Shown here piece after piece: positions 1-9,507 of a stretch of DNA of 64,000 nt. The stretch's first letter is position 1; each line of letters opens with the position of its first letter. A program made the position numbers and the translations under genes. The notes under the pieces were generated by a model. That model was not told the DNA's origin. It searched no databases and saw nothing but the letters and a program-made list of their open reading frames with translations. This DNA is from PFJX01 sp040751755 (GTDB lineage Bacteria > Pseudomonadota > Gammaproteobacteria > Burkholderiales > Thiobacillaceae), in assembly GCA_040751755.1 (NCBI GenBank), contig JBFMHC010000040.1, positions 62,001 to 126,000 of the forward strand, given 5' to 3'.

Positions 1-1566
1 CTGGTGGAGACCTTCGGCTTCCACCTCATGCAGCTCGACATCCGCCAGGAGTCCACGCGCCACAGCGAGACCGTGGCCGAGGTCCTGAAGGCGGCGATGG
101 GCATCGACTACCTGGCCCTGTCCGAGGACGAGCGCATCGCCCTGCTCGCCGACGCCATCGCCAACCCCAGCGCCCTGCTGTTCGAGCCGGCCACCCTGTC
201 GGCGAACGCGCAGGAGACGATCCGCGTCTTCCACCTGGTCGCCGACATGCGCCGCAGCCTGGGCGCGGCGTGCTTCGGCCGCTATGTCATCTCCATGACC
301 CACACCGCCTCGCACGTCCTGGAGGTGATGCTGCTGGCCTCGCAGGCCGGCCTCGCCGGTCGTCTCGCAGGGCGCTGGTACTGCCACATCGGCATCTCGC
401 CGCTGTTCGAGACCATCGACGACCTCCAGCACGCCGAGGCGGTGCTGGAGCGGCTCTACCAGCTGCCCGCCTACCGCCAGCTGCTCGACGCCTACGACGA
501 GGACCAGGAGGTCATGCTGGGCTACTCGGACTCCTGCAAGGACGGCGGCATCCTCGCCTCCTCGTGGAACCTGTACGAGGCGCAGAAGCGCATCATGGCC
601 CTGTCCGACCGGCACGGCGTGCCCTGCCGCCTGTTCCACGGACGCGGCGGCACCGTGAGCCGCGGCGGCGGCCCCACCCACGAGGCGATCCTCGCGCAGC
701 CCCCCGGCACGGTGCGCGGCGAGCTCAAGCTCACCGAGCAGGGCGAGGTCCTGTTCTACAAGTACAACAACATGGAGACGGCGGTGTACGAGCTGACCCT
801 CGGCGTCACCGGCGTGCTCAAGGCCAGCACCCACCTGGTGCGGCCGGTGGCGGAGGACCGCAAGGACTACCTCGGCATCATGGACGAGCTGGCGCGCGAG
901 GGTGAGAAGGTCTACCGCGAGCTGACCGAGCGGACCCCGGGCTTCCTCGACTACTTCTACGAGGTCACGCCGGTGCGCGAGATCGCCCTGCTCAACATCG
1001 GCTCGCGCCCCTCGCACCGCAAGAAGGGCGACCGCTCCATCTCCTCGGTGCGCGCCATCGCCTGGGTATTCGCCTGGGGCCAGTCGCGCCACGCCCTGCC
1101 CGCCTGGTACGGCACCGGCAGCGCGCTCGAGGCCTGGCGCGGCAAGGACCCGGCGCGCCTGGCCAAGCTGCAGCAGATGTACCGCGACTGGCCGTTCTTC
1201 CGCACCCTGCTGTCGAACGCGCAGATGGCCCTGTTCAAGACCGACATGCACATCGCCAGGGAGTACGTGGGCCTGTGCCAGGACGCGCGCTCCGGCAAGC
1301 ACATCTACGAGATCATCCGCGCGCGCCACGAACGCTCGGTCCGCCAGATCCGCGAGGTCGCCAACGTCGGCCAGCTGCTGGAGGAGACGCCTGAGCTGGC
1401 GGCCTCGCTCAGCCACCGCAACCCCTACCTGGACCCGCTCAACCACATCCAGGCGGTGCTGCTGCGCAAGCTGCGCGACGCCGAAGGCGAGGGCGAGAGC
1501 CCCTGGCTGGAACCGCTGCTGCGCTCCATCAACGCCATCGCCGCGGGCATGCGCAACACGGGCTGA
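1..1566 (+). CDS. ppc: Phosphoenolpyruvate carboxylase, C-terminal part (5' truncated by window edge)
   Basis: PEP carboxylase adds bicarbonate to phosphoenolpyruvate to give oxaloacetate, refilling the TCA cycle in the cytoplasm. The reading frame is open from the first base, so the start lies outside the window; about 520 residues, more than half of the usual 880-950, are present. Visible family signatures are the glycine-rich FHGRGGTVSRGGGP loop, the GSRPSHRK segment that follows the conserved lysine-rich core, the RAIAWVFAWGQSRHALPAWYG block, and the C-terminal RNTG ending used for allosteric and catalytic closure. A class I amidotransferase gene starts 3 bases after the stop, so the two are probably co-transcribed. 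No truncation or frameshift is seen in this part. Confidence 0.97.
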   Translation: MVETFGFHLMQLDIRQESTRHSETVAEVLKAAMGIDYLALSEDERIALLADAIANPSALLFEPATLSANAQETIRVFHLVADMRRSLGAACFGRYVISMTHTASHVLEVMLLASQAGLAGRLAGRWYCHIGISPLFETIDDLQHAEAVLERLYQLPAYRQLLDAYDEDQEVMLGYSDSCKDGGILASSWNLYEAQKRIMALSDRHGVPCRLFHGRGGTVSRGGGPTHEAILAQPPGTVRGELKLTEQGEVLFYKYNNMETAVYELTLGVTGVLKASTHLVRPVAEDRKDYLGIMDELAREGEKVYRELTERTPGFLDYFYEVTPVREIALLNIGSRPSHRKKGDRSISSVRAIAWVFAWGQSRHALPAWYGTGSALEAWRGKDPARLAKLQQMYRDWPFFRTLLSNAQMALFKTDMHIAREYVGLCQDARSGKHIYEIIRARHERSVRQIREVANVGQLLEETPELAASLSHRNPYLDPLNHIQAVLLRKLRDAEGEGESPWLEPLLRSINAIAAGMRNTG

Positions 1567-1568
1567 AG

Positions 1569-2306
1569 ATGCGCGCGCACAAGGACAAGCCCCTGGCGAT
1601 CCTCAAGGTCGGCTCCACCTGGCCGGCCATGGCGGAGGCGCACGGCGACTTCGACGACTGGCTGCGCCGCAGCCTCGGCGAGTGCGGCACGCACACCCGC
1701 GTGGTGGCGGTGGCCCAGGGCGAGCCCCTGCCAGCGCCGGAGACCCTCGCCGGCGCCATCATCACGGGCTCGCACGCCATGGTGACGGAGCGCGCGGCAT
1801 GGAGCGAGATGCTCGCCGACTGGCTGCGCCGCGCCGTGCCCGCCGGCCTGCCGGTGCTCGGCATCTGCTACGGCCACCAGCTGCTGGCCGACGCCCTGGG
1901 CGGCGAGGTGGCGGATCTGGAGCCGGAGCCGGAGGTCGGCACCATCACCGTCGCCCTCACCGAGGCGGCGCGGGAAGACCCCCTGTTCCACGACCTGCCA
2001 CCGCAATTCCCCGCGCACGCCAGCCACGTGCAGTCGGCGCGGCGCCTGCCCGCGCAGGCGGTGCGCCTGGCCGGCAGCGCACGCGAGCCGCACCATGCCT
2101 TCCGCATCGGCGCGCGCGCCTGGGGCGTGCAGTTCCACCCGGAGTTCGACACCGTGTCGATGCGCGCCTATGTCGAGCGCTGGGCAGGCAGGCCGGACGC
2201 GCCGCGCCAGGACTGGACCGCCATCCACGCCCAGGTGCGCGAGACCCCGGATGCCGCGCGCATCGCCCGCCGCTTCGCGTGCCTGGCGCTCGGCGACGAG
2301 GCCTGA
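1569..2306 (+). CDS. Class I glutamine amidotransferase (GMP synthase-like GATase domain)
   Basis: A 245-residue stand-alone glutamine amidotransferase domain. The nucleophile elbow LGICYGHQ places the catalytic cysteine at residue 100, and QFHPEF supplies the His190/Glu192 pair, so the triad is complete. Such proteins take ammonia from glutamine or hydrolyse gamma-glutamyl amides (the GuaA-like and PuuD-like families); no synthetase domain is attached, so the acceptor substrate cannot be read from sequence. The start codon lies 3 bases after the ppc stop, suggesting translational coupling. A gamma-glutamyl hydrolase role is equally possible. Confidence 0.85.
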   Translation: MRAHKDKPLAILKVGSTWPAMAEAHGDFDDWLRRSLGECGTHTRVVAVAQGEPLPAPETLAGAIITGSHAMVTERAAWSEMLADWLRRAVPAGLPVLGICYGHQLLADALGGEVADLEPEPEVGTITVALTEAAREDPLFHDLPPQFPAHASHVQSARRLPAQAVRLAGSAREPHHAFRIGARAWGVQFHPEFDTVSMRAYVERWAGRPDAPRQDWTAIHAQVRETPDAARIARRFACLALGDEA

Positions 2307-2426
2307 GCGCCGCGCAACGCACGCCTTTATCGGTATCATTGCCGCGCGCCTTGCGTGCGCCGGCCTTGGGCCTCATCCCGCCCGAGCGAGCTTGGCCCCC
2401 AAACTCCCACTCCGCGAGGAGATTCG

Positions 2427-5400
2427 ATGGATCGACGCCGGTTTCTCGGCCAGCTTGGTCTGGCAGCATGCGCCGCGCCCTGGCTGGCGGCATGCGCCGC
2501 CGCACCGCCCCTGGCGGTCGCCATCCACCCCTGGGTCGGTTACGAGACCCTCTACCTCGCACGCGCGTTCAAGTGGCTGCCCGAGGCGGTGCATTTGCGC
2601 GAGGGCAAGACCCTGGGCGACTCGCTGGCCGCGCTGAAGGCCGGCAAGGCGGACGCCGCCTGCCTGACCCTCGATGAGGTGCTGGGCGCGCGCGCCGAGG
2701 GCATGCCCCTCTCCGTCGCCCTCGTCTTCGACGTCTCGGCCGGCGCCGACGCGGTGCTCGGGCGCCCCGGCATCGACGACCTCGCGTCGCTGCGCGGCAA
2801 GCGCCTGGGCTTCGAACAGAACGCCCTGGGCGCCTTGATGCTGCAGAAACTGCTCGACGCCTCGGGACTCCGCGAGGCCGACCTCATCCTCCTCGACCTG
2901 CCGCCTGACCGGCAGATCGAGGCCTGGCGCGACGGAGGGGTCGACGCCGTGATCACCTACGAGCCGACCGCCACCCTGCTGCAGAAGGAAGGGGCGACGC
3001 GGCTGTTCGACAGCCGCGACATGCCGGAGGCGATATTCGACGTGCTGGCCGTGCACCGCGAACGCGTGCGCGACACGACCCGCCTCCAGGCCCTGGTGGC
3101 GAGCCACTTCCTTGCCCTCGACCACATGCGGCGCAACGCCGAGGACGCGCTGTACCGCATCGCCGCCAATGAGGGCATCACCCCGGACGAGGCGCGGCAG
3201 GTCCTCGCCGGCAAGCGCGTCGCCGCGACCGACCTGAAATCGCTTGGCGGCTACCAGGCGCAGGCCTACGAGTTGTTCGAGGCGGGCGTGCCGCTGCCCA
3301 GCGGCGACAAGTTGATGCTGCTCGGCCAGTCCCAGGACAGGGTGGTCACCGCGGTGCTCCGAGGCGATGCCGACGCGGGCTTCGTGCGCACGGGCCTGAT
3401 CGAGTCCATGGCGCACCAGGGCAGGCTCGACCTCTCGCGCCTCAAGGTGCTCAACCACCAGCGCCTGCCCGCCTTCCCCCATGCCTTGTCCACCCGGCTC
3501 TACCCGGAATGGCCTGTGGCGGTGATGCCGCAGATCGACGCCCGCCTCGCCAGCCGCCTGGCGGCGGCCCTGTTCGCCATGGAGCCCGCCCCGGCGGACG
3601 ACCGGCACGGCGCGCCGCGCGGGTTCGTGACACCCGCCAACTACGAGGGCGTGGCCGAGTTGCTGCGGCAGCTGCAACTGCCGCCCTTCGACCACCCGCC
3701 CGAGATCACCCTCGCCCAGCTCTGGCAACGCTACGCCTACTGGATCGCCGCCCTGGCGGGTCTGCTGCTGCTGCTGACGGCGGCCAGCGTGGGCCTGGTG
3801 CGCATGTACCGCCGCTCGACCGTGGCGCTCGATGCCCTGGCGCGGCGCGAGTCGGACCTGCACGCGAGCGAACGCAAGCTCTCCGAGGTGCTCGACAACG
3901 TCAGCGCCTACATCTACCTCAAGGACCCGCAGGGCCGCTACCTGTACGCCAACCGCATGGTGCGCGAGCTGTTCCGCGCGCCGCTGGAAGAGATCATCGG
4001 CCGCGACGACAGCCGCTTCTTCGACGCCAGCACCTTCGCGCAGCTGCGCACCAACGACCGGCGCGTGCTGGTGGACGGCGAGACCATCCGCCTGGAGGAG
4101 CACAACACCGACCTGGGCTCCGGCCAACAGCACAGCTACTGGACCGTGAAGCTGCCCCTGCGCGACGACGCCGGCGTGATCTACGCCCTGTGCGGCATCT
4201 CCACCGACATCACCGAGCGCAAGCAGGCCGAGGCAGAGCTGCAGCGCCTCAACGCGGACCTGGAGGACCGCGTGCGTGCCCGTACCACCGACCTCGAGGT
4301 CAGCAACGCCGAGCTGGCGCAGGCCAAGGAGGCGGCCGAGGCGGCCAGCCGCGCGAAGAGCACCTTCCTGGCCAACATGAGCCACGAGCTGCGCACCCCC
4401 ATGAACGGCATCATCGGCCTCACCGCCCTGGCGCTGCGCCAGGAACGGGAACCCAGACAGCGGGAGCGCCTGGAAAAGCTCGCGCAGGCCTCGCAGCACC
4501 TGCTGGCGGTGATCAACGACATCCTCGACATCTCCAAGATCGAGGCCGAGCACTTCAGCCTGGAGCACCGCCCCTTCAGCCTCGGCAGCCTGCTGGAGAA
4601 CCTGAACAGCCTGCTGTCGCCGCGCGCCCACGACAAGGGCCTGGGGCTGGTGATGGCGCCGCAGGAAGGCCTGGCCGCGCAGATCCTGCTGGGTGATGCG
4701 ACGCGCATCGAGCAGGTCCTGCTCAACCTCGTCGGCAACGCCATCAAGTTCACCGAGAACGGCAGCGTCAGCGTCCGGGTCGAGCGCATCGAGGAGACGC
4801 CGGACGACCTGCTGTTGCGCTGGGAGGTGCGCGACACCGGCATCGGCATCCCGCTCGACGCGCAGCGGCGGCTGTTCAACGCCTTCGAACAGGCCGACTC
4901 GTCGATGACCCGCAGGTACGGCGGCACGGGCCTGGGCCTGGCGATCAGCAAGCGCCTGGTGGAGTTGATGGGCGGCACGATCGGCTTCGAGAGCAGCGCC
5001 GGCGCGGGCAGCACCTTCTGGTTCAACACCCGCGTGGACAAGGGTACGGCGGCCACCGCGCCGGCACCGTCCGCGGACGACCTGGAGTCCGCGGAACACC
5101 GGCTGCAGACACGGCACGCGGGCACGCGCGTGCTGCTCGCCGAGGACGAGCCGACCAACCGGATGATCTCGCAGGACCTGCTGGAACTGGCCGGGCTGCG
5201 CGTAGACCAGGCGGAGGACGGCGCGCAGGCGGTGGAAATGGCGCGGCGCCACCCCTACGCGCTGATCCTCATGGACATGCAGATGCCCAACCTCAACGGC
5301 CTCGACGCGACGCGCGCGATCCGCCAGGACTCGATCAACCAGGAGACCCCCATCGTCGCCATGACCGCCAACGCCTTCAACGAGGACCGCCAGCGCTGTC

Positions 5401-5483
5401 TCGACGCCGGCATGAACGACCACATCGCCAAGCCGGTAGTGCCCGAGCTGATGTACGCGACCCTGCTGAAGTGGCTGGGCTAG
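2427..5483 (+). CDS. Hybrid sensor histidine kinase with fused periplasmic substrate-binding sensor
   Basis: Membrane sensor kinase of 1018 residues. An N-terminal RRRFLGQLG/AACAA segment resembles a Tat or lipoprotein export signal. It is followed by an NMT1/SsuA-like binding domain (about 30-290) and then by what looks like only the second half of a PhnD-like binding domain (about 300-430). A single transmembrane helix (about 438-458), a PAS domain (about 480-595), a HisKA domain with phosphorylatable His653 in the SHELRTP motif, a HATPase domain and a receiver with Asp950 in LILMDMQMP complete it. The ATG at 2427 is chosen because GAGGAG lies just upstream and the export signal starts there. 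No partner regulator is adjacent; the ligand is unknown, but homologous sensors bind small anions or thiamine-like compounds. Confidence 0.93.
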   Translation: MDRRRFLGQLGLAACAAPWLAACAAAPPLAVAIHPWVGYETLYLARAFKWLPEAVHLREGKTLGDSLAALKAGKADAACLTLDEVLGARAEGMPLSVALVFDVSAGADAVLGRPGIDDLASLRGKRLGFEQNALGALMLQKLLDASGLREADLILLDLPPDRQIEAWRDGGVDAVITYEPTATLLQKEGATRLFDSRDMPEAIFDVLAVHRERVRDTTRLQALVASHFLALDHMRRNAEDALYRIAANEGITPDEARQVLAGKRVAATDLKSLGGYQAQAYELFEAGVPLPSGDKLMLLGQSQDRVVTAVLRGDADAGFVRTGLIESMAHQGRLDLSRLKVLNHQRLPAFPHALSTRLYPEWPVAVMPQIDARLASRLAAALFAMEPAPADDRHGAPRGFVTPANYEGVAELLRQLQLPPFDHPPEITLAQLWQRYAYWIAALAGLLLLLTAASVGLVRMYRRSTVALDALARRESDLHASERKLSEVLDNVSAYIYLKDPQGRYLYANRMVRELFRAPLEEIIGRDDSRFFDASTFAQLRTNDRRVLVDGETIRLEEHNTDLGSGQQHSYWTVKLPLRDDAGVIYALCGISTDITERKQAEAELQRLNADLEDRVRARTTDLEVSNAELAQAKEAAEAASRAKSTFLANMSHELRTPMNGIIGLTALALRQEREPRQRERLEKLAQASQHLLAVINDILDISKIEAEHFSLEHRPFSLGSLLENLNSLLSPRAHDKGLGLVMAPQEGLAAQILLGDATRIEQVLLNLVGNAIKFTENGSVSVRVERIEETPDDLLLRWEVRDTGIGIPLDAQRRLFNAFEQADSSMTRRYGGTGLGLAISKRLVELMGGTIGFESSAGAGSTFWFNTRVDKGTAATAPAPSADDLESAEHRLQTRHAGTRVLLAEDEPTNRMISQDLLELAGLRVDQAEDGAQAVEMARRHPYALILMDMQMPNLNGLDATRAIRQDSINQETPIVAMTANAFNEDRQRCLDAGMNDHIAKPVVPELMYATLLKWLG

Positions 5484-5553
5484 GCGCCTGTCGGACTCGA
5501 TGATCGCCGGCTGCGAGACGCCCCCAGCCAGACAGGCCCCAAGGGCCGCGCGG

Positions 5554-6309
5554 CTATGCCGGCCGGTTCGCCGCCGCCTGGTTCGCCACCGCCTGGCTGG
5601 CGGCCAGCACGGTCGCCTCGTCGGCCAGGTAATCGCGTCGCGTCACCCGTAAGGCGTCGTCGAACTCATACACCAGAGGGATGCCCGTGGGGATGTTGAG
5701 CTCCATGATGTCGGCGTCGGAAATGCCGTCCAGGTGCTTGACCAGCGCGCGCAGGGAATTGCCGTGCGCGGCGACGAGGATGTCCCCGCCGCGCCTGAGG
5801 TCCGGCAGGATGCGCGCCTCCCACACCTCGATCACGCGCACCAGGGTGTCGGCCAGGGACTCGGTGGCCGGCAGGCGCTGCCGCGGCACCTCGCGGTAGC
5901 GCGCGTCGCCGGACGGGTGGCGCGCGTCGTCCGCCTCCAGGGGGGGCGGCTGCACGGCATAGCCGCGCCGCCACGCGTGCACCTGCTCGGTGCCGTAGCG
6001 CTGCGCCGTCTCCGCCTTGTTGAGCCCCTGCAGCGCGCCATAGTGGCGCTCGTTGAGGCGCCAGTCCTTCGCCACCGGCAGCCAGTGGCAATCCAGTTCC
6101 TCCTGCACCTCCCAGAGGGTGCGGATGGCTCGCTTCAGCAGCGAGGTATAGGCCAGGTCGGGGGCGATGCCCGCCTCGCGGATCATGCGCCCGGCGGCGC
6201 GCGCCTCGGCGTAGCCCTTCTCGGAAAGGTCCACGTCGGTCCAGCCGGTGAACCGGTTCTCGCGGTTCCACAGGCTCTCGCCGTGGCGCAACAGTATCAA
6301 CTTGTTCAT
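5554..6309 (-). CDS. gpmA: 2,3-bisphosphoglycerate-dependent phosphoglycerate mutase
   Basis: Interconverts 3- and 2-phosphoglycerate in glycolysis and gluconeogenesis. The 251-residue protein has the family length (about 250). It has the phospho-histidine motif LLRHGES (His9), the FTGWTDVDLSEKG substrate loop, the NERHYGALQG acid and the second active-site histidine in AAHGNSLRAL. The start is set by an AGGAG ribosome site at the stop end of the upstream GGDEF-EAL gene, only 2 bases away, so the two share a transcript. The C-terminal tail after the core is alanine-rich and slightly longer than in E. coli. Confidence 0.96.
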   Translation of the reverse strand: MNKLILLRHGESLWNRENRFTGWTDVDLSEKGYAEARAAGRMIREAGIAPDLAYTSLLKRAIRTLWEVQEELDCHWLPVAKDWRLNERHYGALQGLNKAETAQRYGTEQVHAWRRGYAVQPPPLEADDARHPSGDARYREVPRQRLPATESLADTLVRVIEVWEARILPDLRRGGDILVAAHGNSLRALVKHLDGISDADIMELNIPTGIPLVYEFDDALRVTRRDYLADEATVLAASQAVANQAAANRPA

Positions 6310-6311
6310 CT

Positions 6312-8468
6312 TCACTCCTTGGATCGCCCGCCGTCGGCCGCCTGCGCCCGCAGCAAGGCCACGAATTCCGGCTCCGGCAGCGGCGGGCTGAAATAGTACC
6401 CCTGGATTTCGTCGCAACCGTGACGCCGCACGAAGTCCATCTGCTCGCGGTTCTCCACGCCTTCCGCCACCACGCGCAGGTTCAGGCTGTGGCCGAGCTG
6501 GATGATGGCGCGCGTGATCGCCGCGTCGTCCGCGTCCTGGCCCAGCTCGCGCACGAAGCTGCGGTCGATCTTCAGGCAATCGACGGGGAAGCGCTTCAGG
6601 TAGCCGAGGCTGGAATAGCCGGTACCGAAATCGTCGACCGAGATCTCCACGCCCAGGGACTTCAGCTCGCGCATCGCGGCGTTGCTGCGCTCGGCATCCT
6701 GCATGATCGAGGACTCCGTCAGCTCCAGCTCCAGCCAGCCCGGTTCCAGCCCGGTCTCGCGCAACGCGTCGACCACCAGGCGCACCAGGCCGGCGCGGCG
6801 GAACTGGATGGGCGAGAGGTTCACGGAGACGACCAGCGGCGGCAGGCCCATGTCCTGCCAGGCCCTGTTGCGCGCGCAGGCCTCGCGCAGGACCCAGGCG
6901 CCGATGGGGACGATGAGGCCGCTCTCCTCCGCCACGGTGATGAACCGGCCCGGCGGCTCCAGGCCCGCGCCGCCGCGGTTCCAGCGCAGCAACGCCTCGG
7001 CGCCGACGATGCGGCCGCTGGCGAGGTCCACGCGCGGCTGGTAGTGCAGCAGGAACTCGCCGCGCTCGAGGCCACGGCGCAGGTCGTTGGCGAGCGCGAG
7101 GCGGTCACTGCCGGCGGCGTCCAGCTCCGGGGTGAAGAAGTGGAAGGTGTTGCGGCCGACGTCCTTGGACTTGTACATCGCCGCATCGGCGGCCTTCAGC
7201 AGCCGCTCCGGGGTGTCGCCGTCGCGAGGGAACAGGCTCACGCCGATGCTGCAGGTGACGCGGTACTCGCCGGTTTCGGCCGACCAGGGCTGGGCGATGG
7301 TATCGAGCAGGCGACGCAGCACGACCCCCACCGCCGCCTCGTCCGGCTGGTCGGCGAGCACCAGCACGAACTCGTCGCCGCCCAGGCGCGCCACCGTGTC
7401 CTCGCCGCGCAGGCAGCCGCGCAGGCGCTCCGCCATGTCCAGCAGCAGGCGGTCGCCGACGTGATGGCCGAGGCTGTCGTTGATCAGCTTGAAGTGGTCC
7501 AGGTCGACGAACACCACCGCGACGGTCCGACTGTCGCGCCGCGCGGCGTGCAGGGTCTGGTGCAGGCGGTCGACCAGCAGGGCGCGGTTGGGCAGGCCGG
7601 TCAGGCTGTCGTGGCTGGCCTGGAACTCCAGTTCCTCCTGGTGGCGCTTGCGCTCGGTGATCTCCACCACCGTGCCCTCGTAGAACAGCACCTGCCCCGT
7701 CTCGTCGCGCACCGCGCGCGCGTTCTCGGCGATCCAGATCACCGCGCCGTCGCGCCGGTACACGGCGGCCTCGAAGTTGCGCACGTGGCCGTATTCGCGC
7801 ATCAGGCGCACGAACTCGCGGCGCCGCGACGGATCGACGTAGAGCTGGTGCTGGATGTCGCACAGGTCGGCCATCAGCTGGTCCGGCGTGGCGTAGCCGT
7901 AGATGCGCGCGAGCGCAGGGTTGGCGGCGATGTAGGCGCCGTCCGGGCTGGTCTGGAAGATGCCCTCGGTGGCGTGCTCGAAGATGCTGCGGTAGCGCCG
8001 TTCCGCCTCGCGCAAGGCGTCCTCGGTGCGGCGCCGGCGCGTGATGTCCTGGATGAAACCCTCGATCGCCACCAGCCTGCCGCAGCCGTCGTGCACGCCG
8101 ATGCCGCGCCCCCACACCCAGCGCACGCTGCCGTCCGCGTGCAGGATGCGGTATTCGGTGTCGAAGCGGTTGTGGCGCGCCAGCTCGGTGAGCAAGCTGG
8201 CGCGCAGGCGCGCGCGGTCCTCCGGATGGGTGACCGCCTCGTAGGAGACGCGCGCGTTCTCGATCAGGTCCTCCGGGCGGTAGCCGGTCAGCTCCAGACA
8301 GCCGGCGCTGACGAACTCCATGCTCCAGTTCTCGTCGATGCGGCAGCGGTAGAGCATGCCCAGCATGTTGCTGAGCAGGCTGGCGAGCAGGCCGTTCTTG
8401 TCCAGCAGGCTGCGCGCGCCGTCGCGACCCGTCTCCGGTCTGGACAGGGTCAGGTCGAGGTGCGACAT
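6312..8468 (-). CDS. PAS-PAS-GGDEF-EAL c-di-GMP signalling protein
   Basis: Cytosolic protein of 718 residues with two PAS domains (roughly residues 20-150 and 155-275), a diguanylate cyclase domain and a phosphodiesterase domain. GGDEF is intact at 363-367 with an RxxD product-inhibition site (RGED) exactly five residues before it. The phosphodiesterase signature EALLRW starts at residue 491, and later acidic motifs such as DDFGTG are present. Both catalytic activities therefore look possible. No transmembrane helix is evident. An alternative ATG 39 bases upstream exists; I prefer 8468 because a GGGGAGGGG stretch precedes it. It lies just downstream of the alpha-E gene and 2 bases upstream of gpmA, so it may sit in a longer operon. 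Confidence 0.93.
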   Translation of the reverse strand: MSHLDLTLSRPETGRDGARSLLDKNGLLASLLSNMLGMLYRCRIDENWSMEFVSAGCLELTGYRPEDLIENARVSYEAVTHPEDRARLRASLLTELARHNRFDTEYRILHADGSVRWVWGRGIGVHDGCGRLVAIEGFIQDITRRRRTEDALREAERRYRSIFEHATEGIFQTSPDGAYIAANPALARIYGYATPDQLMADLCDIQHQLYVDPSRRREFVRLMREYGHVRNFEAAVYRRDGAVIWIAENARAVRDETGQVLFYEGTVVEITERKRHQEELEFQASHDSLTGLPNRALLVDRLHQTLHAARRDSRTVAVVFVDLDHFKLINDSLGHHVGDRLLLDMAERLRGCLRGEDTVARLGGDEFVLVLADQPDEAAVGVVLRRLLDTIAQPWSAETGEYRVTCSIGVSLFPRDGDTPERLLKAADAAMYKSKDVGRNTFHFFTPELDAAGSDRLALANDLRRGLERGEFLLHYQPRVDLASGRIVGAEALLRWNRGGAGLEPPGRFITVAEESGLIVPIGAWVLREACARNRAWQDMGLPPLVVSVNLSPIQFRRAGLVRLVVDALRETGLEPGWLELELTESSIMQDAERSNAAMRELKSLGVEISVDDFGTGYSSLGYLKRFPVDCLKIDRSFVRELGQDADDAAITRAIIQLGHSLNLRVVAEGVENREQMDFVRRHGCDEIQGYYFSPPLPEPEFVALLRAQAADGGRSKE

Positions 8469-8526
8469 GGCGCTTCCGCCCCTCCCCCGCCGCCTGCGCG
8501 GATGCATCGCAAGGTATCGGCCACGC

Positions 8527-9504
8527 TCACTCCTGCGTCTGCATGGCCGGCTGCGGCGCGGCCGTCTGCATGTGGTGCAGATGGAAATACTGCCGCGACA
8601 GCGCCTCGTGCACCTCGCCCAGGTCGGCCTGGATCTGGTCCAGGTATTCGTGCAGCACCACCGGCGTCAGGCCCTCGTAGCGCATGCCGTCGAGGCGCCG
8701 CCAGGCGCGGCGCACCGCGCGCATGGGCGTCTCGAACTGCGGCAGCACCGCCAGGCAGCCCTCGATCTCGCCCAGGCAGTGCATCACCGTGCGCGGGAAG
8801 TGCGGGTCGTTGAGCAGGAAGTGCACCACCGCCGGACCGTGCACGTGCACGCCGACGTGGCGGCGGTACATCTGGTAGGCCGAGAGGGCGTTGAGCGTGC
8901 TCATCCACAGGCGTTCCAGGGTGGCGCTCGACGCCGCGCCGTCGCTCGGCAGCAGCACCGCCGAGTTGACGTCGACGATGCGCGTGGTCATGTCCGCGCG
9001 CTCCAGGTTGCGCCCCAGCTTGATGAACTGGTAGGCGATGTCCTGGCTCATCGACCCCATGAGCAGGCCGACGATGGACTGGCGCCGCTCGATCACGCCG
9101 GAGAGCACCTCATAGCGCTGGCTGCGCCCCAGGGTGGCGCGCTCGGCGTTGGCCTTCACGTACAGGTGCAGGCTGTTGATGCGTTCCCACAGCTCCATCG
9201 GCAGCACCTCGCGGAAGGTGCGCGTGTTCTCGCGCGCATCGCGGATGCTGGCGACGATGGAGCTGGGGTTTTTCTCGTCGAGGATCAGGAAGCGCATGAT
9301 GTCCGCCTCGTGCGGCTCGCCGTAGCGCTGCTGGTACAGGCCGTCGAGGCCGGCCACGCGCAGCAGCACGTCCCAGCCGAAGGTGGCGCCGCGCGGCAGG
9401 TCCAGCAGCACCTGCGTGGTGCTGTTGATCAGGCGTGCGGTGTTCTCGGCGCGCTCCAGGTAGCGGGCCATCCAGTAGAGGTTCTCGGCGACGCGCGACA
9501 GCAT
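8527..9504 (-). CDS. Alpha-E domain protein (DUF403)
   Basis: A 325-residue helical protein of the alpha-E family, recognised by the opening MLSRVAENLYWMARYLERAENTAR-type sequence and the overall pattern of helices. In many proteobacteria it is encoded directly after a circularly permuted ATP-grasp protein, as here (3-base gap), and the pair is thought to act in peptide or amide-bond chemistry, often with a transglutaminase-like partner. No transglutaminase gene is present in this window. The biochemical function is not established. Confidence 0.88.
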   Translation of the reverse strand: MLSRVAENLYWMARYLERAENTARLINSTTQVLLDLPRGATFGWDVLLRVAGLDGLYQQRYGEPHEADIMRFLILDEKNPSSIVASIRDARENTRTFREVLPMELWERINSLHLYVKANAERATLGRSQRYEVLSGVIERRQSIVGLLMGSMSQDIAYQFIKLGRNLERADMTTRIVDVNSAVLLPSDGAASSATLERLWMSTLNALSAYQMYRRHVGVHVHGPAVVHFLLNDPHFPRTVMHCLGEIEGCLAVLPQFETPMRAVRRAWRRLDGMRYEGLTPVVLHEYLDQIQADLGEVHEALSRQYFHLHHMQTAAPQPAMQTQE

Positions 9505-9507
9505 GCC

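Noticed and set aside
2373..5423. 1016-codon minus-strand open frame opposite the hybrid kinase
   Set aside because: Same shadow composition; the plus-strand protein has intact kinase and receiver motifs.
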